From Kosmotogaceae bacterium (GTDB lineage Bacteria; Thermotogota; Thermotogae; Petrotogales; Kosmotogaceae), in the NCBI GenBank assembly GCA_003444085.1, contig DLVL01000011.1:56426-83943 (forward strand): 27,518 bases of DNA. The letters are read 5' to 3'. Positions 23,901-27,518 of the stretch are shown here, one piece after another. The notes under the pieces were generated by a model, which was given only the letters and a program-made list of their open reading frames with translations, made no database searches and had not been told where the DNA came from. The position numbers and the translations under genes are program-made. Position 1 is the stretch's first letter. Each line of letters begins with the position of its first letter.

Positions 23901-24100
23901 TTTGTGATCTTCGCTTCAACCTCTTCAGGCCCGGCTCCGATATACGGGGTCAATACAACTACAAAAGGGACATCCATCATTGGAAGAAGATCTACAGGAA
24001 GCTCCTGCCAGGCAAGTACCCCAAGAAAAACTGCGATACCCATCAGCAAAATAACTGCAACTGGTCGTTTCGATACGGATGAAAGTAGTCTATTCCACAT
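20987..24100 (-). CDS. RND-family (AcrB/SwrC-like) inner-membrane exporter
   Basis: 1037 residues from ATG 24100, with AGGAG eight or nine bases upstream; the open frame extends 36 codons further but without RND similarity. It has the standard layout: TM1 (PVAVILLMGIAVFLGVLAW), a large periplasmic porter loop, a TM2-6 block, TM7 (ATVAIFLLVFAIGLIGLML), a second loop and a TM8-12 block. In TM4 the proton-relay Asp is kept in GMLVDNSIVVLE (D418), with Asn next to it where AcrB has a second Asp. In TM10 AcrB's Lys940 position is Asn (TVNNGIV). These changes are shared with SwrC/YerP-type pumps as I recall. It exports drugs, lipids or surfactant-like compounds by proton exchange. No membrane-fusion or outer-membrane partner is adjacent. 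Confidence 0.92.
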   Translation of the reverse strand: MWNRLLSSVSKRPVAVILLMGIAVFLGVLAWQELPVDLLPMMDVPFVVVLTPYIGAGPEEVEAKITNTLEGAIMMVSGIKEITSRSMDGFSVIEIEFDMGTDMAHALLKVRESVDAFSGGLPKGAHPMIFELNPALLPVYILGVSAPSFEELLQLSDDLRIAVSQVEGVANVDRMGVPDREIRVEIEEGKLKEYDIPFDVLRMLLEPGVRYPFGRLEEEGRYYTLSVDTNFKSIDELARTIIGFRGMGSLMNTGATLQGGFTLDLPDMLIPVRLNQIASVSIVDVPLRGTVRVNGEDASVLVVFRQGGANTVDVARGIRQAVKHWEELHPNATVYTITDTSIFTESAISGLFRNLLMGAIVATIVIFIFLRNLGATLIIAASIPLSLTMALVFMFFSRLGLDLMTVGGLTMGVGMLVDNSIVVLEAIYRYLERGKSVPEAAGMGGGEVAGAIIASTATTLAMFVPFAFITGFAAQIFKFFALSLAFTLAGSLLVAFTIIPGLMRFVKCRKKRSVKTGIWYSKALQFLLKRRLATVAIFLLVFAIGLIGLMLKGLDFMPKIDSNMITVNLTLPENTPYHVTAGAIAEAEHYLLENKDSYHITQIYSTSGQTGGIISALLGGAENMGSIQLSLVPATNRLKTSEQLAAEIHDSLVPLLDKWDAGIDLSYDGLGLEALFGKDIVITLYEQDLEKLENITERVLSIISDVKGLQDFSTSFDQKHLAYQVTIDRSRALLSGVYFMQALGALQPYTIGLDVGNIFVDGVALPIKVYQSVEELTSEKIERLEIPSMIGDDVYMGMISSIEVVESPMTIFHRSGQRISRVQANVADRPLSDAEREVMKLLEQDEEIASVRKVIGGQAHLMHEAFDQFLVALIIGIVLMYLIIGAQFESFVYPLIIFFTIPMSLVGVTLVTYILRLDVDISALIGMLTVAGLTVNNGIVMVTNINHLRFKRGLPKRQAIIEGAEIRSRPIIMTTLTTAMALIPMAFSRAEGSEINRTLAIMIIGGLAVGMLFTLFFMPIIYDLVDRLSIKNTTKKE

Positions 24101-24145
24101 CCTTCTGGCTCCTAGAAAGGGATGAAAGGATTGCCTATTATGTGA

Positions 24146-24173
24146 AGTATAACACATGGAGGAATTTGGTGAA
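24146..24173 (-). promoter_or_regulatory. Promoter of the RND exporter gene
   Basis: On the minus strand: TTCACC (24173-24168), a 16-base spacer, and an extended -10 TGT-TATACT with the hexamer at 24151-24146. The transcript would start near 24139, about 39 bases before the ATG. Confidence 0.5.
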
Positions 24174-24260
24174 TCTGTGAAGAGCCAGATGCTCAATGAA
24201 TTTGACATCCGGAACGTTCCTGTTTCAAGTAGGCGTGATAGAATCTAGCTTATATTTGAG

Positions 24261-24618
24261 GTGTGGTGTGCTATCTATGAGAAGAAAATGAAGGCGAAAT
24301 TCAAAGCAGCCATTGGTATTCCGACCAGATTCCTTGACGCCATATACAAAGCACTTACCCATTTCAGCATCGATCATCCAGTGGTGATTATTGCTTTAAC
24401 CCTTGCTGTTATGCTTTTGTTTACAATTCGGATAGGGACGCTGAGATTCGAGACTGACATCACTAATCTTGCGGATGGGTCCACACGGAGGTTTCCAGGG
24501 ATATCGAGCGAGCGGCGAGAGATTTTGTCATCGGCGATCCTTGCCGTACCTGGAAATACAAGACGATGACGCCCCATCAGTTGTAGATAGCATTCATTCT
24601 CACATGATTTTCAGGTAG
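24261..24618 (+). pseudogene. Decayed N-terminal remnant of an MMPL/RND-type membrane protein
   Basis: The first frame (GTG 24261 or ATG 24288) encodes the typical MMPL start: a short cytoplasmic part, a membrane segment (VVIIALTLAVMLLFTIRIG) and the first loop RFETDITNLADG. Similarity then appears to move to another frame near 24479 (VHTEVSRDIERAARDFVI) and a third near 24550 (LEIQDDDAPSVVDSIHSHM), ending at a TAG at 24616-24618. Read together, these resemble the continuous first loop of an MMPL protein with at least two frameshifts. The remaining 600 or more residues are absent, and the kinase gene follows at once. An extended -10 (TGA-TAGAAT, 24236-24244) lies upstream. The alternative, a real 102-residue protein, seems less likely. 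Confidence 0.5.
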
Positions 24619-24633
24619 TTTCAAAAGGGAGGG

Positions 24634-25527
24634 ATGGGATTGGCAGTAGCAATCTGTGGAAACGTAAACATCGATATCAATGCATTCTTGAACACCCCAG
24701 AACGCGAGGAAGACAATAGAATCAAAAAGCTGAGCATAGGTGTTGGAGGTACTGCAGCAAATACAGCAGTGCACCTTGCGCGAATCAGAGAGAAGGTGGT
24801 ACTATACTGTTCTTTTGGAAGAGATGTTTTTGCCGAGTTTCTGAAAGGCAAGCTGGCCGAAGAGGGAGTCAAGGTTGTTTACAACTCGGTCACTGAGCTT
24901 TCTACAGGTCTTTGCTTTTCCAGAGTGGACAAAATCGGCGAAAGAAAGCTATTCACTTACAGAGGAGCTAATGAACTCATTGATGCTCAACTGGTCAATA
25001 ATTACGCCGACATCGTCTATTTTGCAGGAATAGAACCAGAGCAGTTGCAAAGGTTCTTCGAAGGTTCATTGAGAAAGAGAGTTGTGGCTTACTCGCCTGG
25101 AGGAATTGTATCATTCGAGAGACCAGAAAGTGTCATAGAGGTTTCAAAGGAAATTGATCATCTTATAGTCAATGAGAAGGAATATGAGTTCCTCTCTTCA
25201 AGGGGCAATATACGCTCTGCAACAATAGTTATTACCCTGGGAGACAGAGGTGCCAGAATAGCGGGAGCCGACGTTCAAGAGAGAGCCTATCCTGCAAATG
25301 TTGTGGATACAACCGGCGCAGGCGACTGCTTCTCGGCCGGATACCTCTTTGGTCTGGCCCGGGGATTTTCGGCAAAGTGCCGTCTGAAGCTGGGAAATTT
25401 ACTTGGTGCCCTCTCGGTTTCTGTTGAAGGTGCTCAAGGTGTTTTCACAATAGAAAAGCTCCGAAACTTCGTGAGAACTGAAGAACCGGAGCTTTTCGAG
25501 ATGATTGACAGAACTATCTATCAGTAG
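24634..25527 (+). CDS. PfkB-family carbohydrate/nucleoside kinase
   Basis: 297 residues from ATG 24634. The GGGAGGG ribosome site ends directly before this ATG; TTG 24640, two codons later, has the better distance and may be the true start. It is a ribokinase-fold enzyme that uses ATP to phosphorylate a sugar or nucleoside in the cytoplasm. The N-terminal signature is GVGGTAANTAVHLA (residues 36-49), and the C-terminal signature is DTTGAGDCFSAG with catalytic base D231 and the anion hole GAG. The NEKEYEFL segment is the NxxE-type motif for magnesium binding. The length is normal. The substrate is not evident: ribokinase, fructokinase and adenosine kinase relatives share these motifs. It is convergent with rubrerythrin, with a 7-base overlap of the 3' ends. 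Confidence 0.9.
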   Translation: MGLAVAICGNVNIDINAFLNTPEREEDNRIKKLSIGVGGTAANTAVHLARIREKVVLYCSFGRDVFAEFLKGKLAEEGVKVVYNSVTELSTGLCFSRVDKIGERKLFTYRGANELIDAQLVNNYADIVYFAGIEPEQLQRFFEGSLRKRVVAYSPGGIVSFERPESVIEVSKEIDHLIVNEKEYEFLSSRGNIRSATIVITLGDRGARIAGADVQERAYPANVVDTTGAGDCFSAGYLFGLARGFSAKCRLKLGNLLGALSVSVEGAQGVFTIEKLRNFVRTEEPELFEMIDRTIYQ

Positions 25528-26108
25528 TTCTCTGACAGTAGTTCGAAGTGACTTCTGGGGTGTTTACAGGCGGGACATGTTTCTGGTGCTTCTGATCCTT
25601 CGACAATATATCCGCAGTTTCTGCACTTCCATACAGTTCTTTCAGGTTTCATGAAGACCTGATCCTTCTCAACATTTTCTGCAAGTTTGAGATAACGAAT
25701 CTCATGCTTCTTCTCCACTTTTGCAATCTGTCTGAAAGACTCGGCGACTTCTCTGAAGCCTTCTTCTTCTGCAATGTCAGCGAACTGAGGATATAGCTGC
25801 GTCCATTCTTCGTTCTCACCTGCAGCGGCAGCCTTGAGATTTTCCAGTGTTGTTCTGAGTTCAACAGGATAATCAGCATTGACGTTGACCATTAGGGGCA
25901 GGTCATCCACGTTTTCGATGATGTGTTTGTAGAAAACCTTCGCGTGCTCCTTTTCATTGTCGGCAGTTTCGATGAAGAGGGCAGCGATCTGTTCATAGCC
26001 TTCCTTCTTCGCAATTGAGGCAAAAAAAGTATAACGATTCCTTGCCTGAGATTCTCCGGCAAACGCTTTCATAAGATTACCGAGGGTTCTCGTACCATTG
26101 AGTTTCAC
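25521..26108 (-). CDS. rbr: Rubrerythrin
   Basis: 195 residues from GTG 26108, which has GGAGGTGG five bases upstream. The di-iron four-helix bundle carries ligands in AGESQARNRY (E19), ADNEKEHAK, AAAGENEEW, the EEEGFREVAESF helix and KVEKKHEIRYL. The C-terminal rubredoxin-like domain has CRNCGYIV and CPACKHP, two CxxC pairs that bind one iron. It reduces hydrogen peroxide to water in the cytoplasm of anaerobes, taking electrons through rubredoxin. The length (about 190) is normal and nothing is missing. It has its own strong promoter (26140-26169), so it is probably transcribed separately from the HD-GYP gene upstream. Confidence 0.96.
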   Translation of the reverse strand: MKLNGTRTLGNLMKAFAGESQARNRYTFFASIAKKEGYEQIAALFIETADNEKEHAKVFYKHIIENVDDLPLMVNVNADYPVELRTTLENLKAAAAGENEEWTQLYPQFADIAEEEGFREVAESFRQIAKVEKKHEIRYLKLAENVEKDQVFMKPERTVWKCRNCGYIVEGSEAPETCPACKHPRSHFELLSENY

Positions 26109-26139
26109 GTAAACCACCTCCACTATGTTGAAGACAATG

Positions 26140-26169
26140 ATTACAAAGACTACTCATAGTCCTTGTCAA
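26140..26169 (-). promoter_or_regulatory. Promoter of rubrerythrin
   Basis: On the minus strand: perfect -35 TTGACA (26169-26164), an 18-base spacer and -10 TGTAAT (26145-26140, 5 of 6 matches). It begins just after the stop of the HD-GYP gene and gives a leader of about 25 bases. Confidence 0.7.
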
Positions 26170-26174
26170 AGTTT

Positions 26175-27518
26175 TCACAAAAAGCCTTCCGGCAAGTCCG
26201 TGTCTTCTGTGAATCTCTCTGACAAAGACTCTATATGTGCTTCAATTTCCAGGAAAGCCTCCACAACAAGAGGATCGAAGGCTTTTCCAGAAGCCTCTCT
26301 TATTGTTTTCACGGCCTCCAGATGACTTCTCTTATGTGTATAAGGTCTTGGCGTTCGCATTGCTGCGTAGGAATCACAGACTGCCATGATTCTCGCGGAT
26401 AACGGAATCCGATCCGACTTCAGGCCCTTTGGGTAGCCACTGCCGTTATACCTTTCGTGGTGATTCTGTGACACTTCCCTCGAGAACTCAAGGCCAGGAT
26501 GATTCCATCCCTGTTCTTTCATGAGTGCATCAATCAGTTCTGCTCCTTTCTCTGGATGCTTCAGTACAAGGCTCCATTCATCTTCGTTTAACGGGCTCTC
26601 TTTGAGTAACACTGACTGGTCTACAACCATCATTCCCATGTCGTAGAAATACACAGCAAACCTTATATGAGAAAGAAAACTGGCATCAAATGGCTTGTAG
26701 TTCTGATACAGAAATGAAGTGATCATGGTCGCACATTCCCTCGTGAGATAGAGACGAAGACGATGATCAGTTCGTGAGAAGAAAGTTGCTCTAAAGGCTG
26801 CGCGCCCTAGAAGCTCAAGAAGCCGTGTCCTCTCGTTTCTCAAGCGCATAAGACGAGACACGTTTCTTGCAATCCCCACAAATTTCCTGCTTGAATCGCT
26901 TCCTGAAATTGGTGCAATCGAAATAGTATAAGCTTCGTCCTTGTTCTCGGAAAGGTGAATAGGTTCACTGGATGAAGAGGCCCCATTATCGCGACTTCGA
27001 TCGAGTATCTCCCTTAGTGTTTGAGCCTGCTTGGGCAGCAAGAAGTCTTCCGGCCTTCGGTCGACCACCTGATCATGGGCGCGACGCACAGCTCTGAGGA
27101 ATGCTCTGTTAACTCTGACAAACCTGTGTTCCTCATCCTGAACCCAGAGAAGATCAGGAGACAGCTCGAGTATGCTCTCCAGAATGGTGTCGTTTTCATG
27201 TAGAACTATCAAATCGAGTTTGGACAAGTGCAGTGTTAAGATTCCTGTGAGTATTGTCATGAGGTTCTGAATCACAGGATCCTCCTTGTCAAGTCTTTCG
27301 CTGATCACCACTACGAATCCCCGAGTCTCTCGATCAAGTATTACTGGAAATATCTGAAAGCAATAGTCTCTCTTTGCAAGTATCCCGTCAACTGAGATGT
27401 TTCTTTTGAAGATTGAATGCTGATTCAACAGGCCAGCGGCATCTCCTGGGAGCTCGAACTCAGTCCTGTTTACGGAACCGGTTTCCTGAGGATCTCTTGT
27501 CACTGTAGTGGCTCTTAG
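26175..27518 (-). CDS. PAS/HD-GYP domain signalling protein (5' end cut by window)
   Basis: At least 447 codons are open to the right edge. A GTG at 27503 could be a start, but the frame stays open beyond it and no ribosome site is visible, so the gene probably begins outside the window. The N-terminal part (to about residue 110) looks like a GAF-like sensor domain. A PAS domain follows (ILELSPDLLWVQDEEHRFVRVN), then an HD-GYP domain with HPEKGAELI, NHHERYNGSGYPKGL and ARIMAVCDSYAAM. HD-GYP enzymes degrade cyclic di-GMP. The HD motif itself (usually LHDIGK) reads FYDMGM here: the metal-binding His is Tyr and the Lys is Met. The metal site is therefore altered, and activity is uncertain. No other cyclic di-GMP gene is in the window. 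Confidence 0.85.
   Translation of the reverse strand, partial: LRATTVTRDPQETGSVNRTEFELPGDAAGLLNQHSIFKRNISVDGILAKRDYCFQIFPVILDRETRGFVVVISERLDKEDPVIQNLMTILTGILTLHLSKLDLIVLHENDTILESILELSPDLLWVQDEEHRFVRVNRAFLRAVRRAHDQVVDRRPEDFLLPKQAQTLREILDRSRDNGASSSSEPIHLSENKDEAYTISIAPISGSDSSRKFVGIARNVSRLMRLRNERTRLLELLGRAAFRATFFSRTDHRLRLYLTRECATMITSFLYQNYKPFDASFLSHIRFAVYFYDMGMMVVDQSVLLKESPLNEDEWSLVLKHPEKGAELIDALMKEQGWNHPGLEFSREVSQNHHERYNGSGYPKGLKSDRIPLSARIMAVCDSYAAMRTPRPYTHKRSHLEAVKTIREASGKAFDPLVVEAFLEIEAHIESLSERFTEDTDLPEGFL

Noticed and set aside
24211..24220. Perfect palindrome GGAACGTTCC upstream of the MMPL remnant, near a TTGACA at 24202-24207
   Set aside because: Ten bases is too short to stand out, and the TTGACA is 31 bases from the nearest -10-like hexamer, so no promoter or operator can be supported.
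1..27518. tRNA, rRNA, CRISPR, insertion sequence or phage features
   Set aside because: Read by eye, I found no repeat-spacer pattern, transposase or integrase motif, or rRNA-like stretch; tRNA absence should be confirmed with a dedicated search.

Overview
The window looks like a chromosomal segment of a member of the Thermotogota, most likely a mesophilic relative such as Mesotoga or Kosmotoga. This is inferred from the gene content: a GH36 alpha-galactosidase of the Thermotoga type, class III NrdD/NrdG, rubrerythrin, a DUF362-ferredoxin protein, a tsaE-lon-engB cluster, unusual exported envelope proteins, a mid-range base composition and frequent GTG/TTG starts behind strong GGAGG ribosome sites. 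The genus is not proven. Coding density is very high. I see no rRNA, tRNA, CRISPR array, transposase or phage gene, and no gene-free stretch longer than 300 bases.

Layout. (1) 17-2506 (-): an exported protein with a degenerate peptidase-MA-like domain, a propeller-like middle and a beta-rich C-terminus. (2) 2611-6981: an ECF S component-like membrane protein and an exported GH13 alpha-amylase-family enzyme (+), convergent with a GH36 alpha-galactosidase (-). (3) 6981-9716 (-): nrdD-nrdG-galA read as one unit from a promoter carrying a tandem pair of NrdR boxes; nrdD and nrdG overlap by about 100 bases. (4) 9858-11524 (-): an M20 amidohydrolase coupled (ATGA) to a DnaQ-like exonuclease. (5) 11579-17793 (+): a tightly packed run of a 90-residue unknown protein, DUF362-ferredoxin, glpK, tsaE, lon and engB. 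(6) 17772-19025 (-): a GH1-fold protein lacking both catalytic glutamates, divergent from an exported WD40-repeat protein (19131-20966, +), with an operator-like palindrome between them. (7) 20987-24100 (-): an RND exporter, divergent from a decayed remnant of an MMPL/RND-type protein (24261-24618, +). (8) 24634-25527 (+): a PfkB sugar/nucleoside kinase, convergent with rubrerythrin (-), which has its own promoter behind a PAS/HD-GYP protein that runs off the right edge.

How the genes fit together. Carbohydrate use (GH13, GH36, glycerol kinase, PfkB kinase), anaerobic DNA precursor synthesis (NrdDG) and oxidative-stress defence (rubrerythrin) fit an anaerobic fermenter. The tsaE-lon-engB cluster combines tRNA t6A modification, proteolysis and ribosome assembly. 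Three proteins keep a recognisable enzyme fold but have lost catalytic or metal-binding residues: the peptidase-MA-like protein, the GH1 protein and the HD-GYP protein. I did not find a clear new defence or mobile system. The most unusual items are these predicted pseudo-enzymes, the nrdD/nrdG overlap and the unknown first gene of the 11.6-17.8 kb operon.
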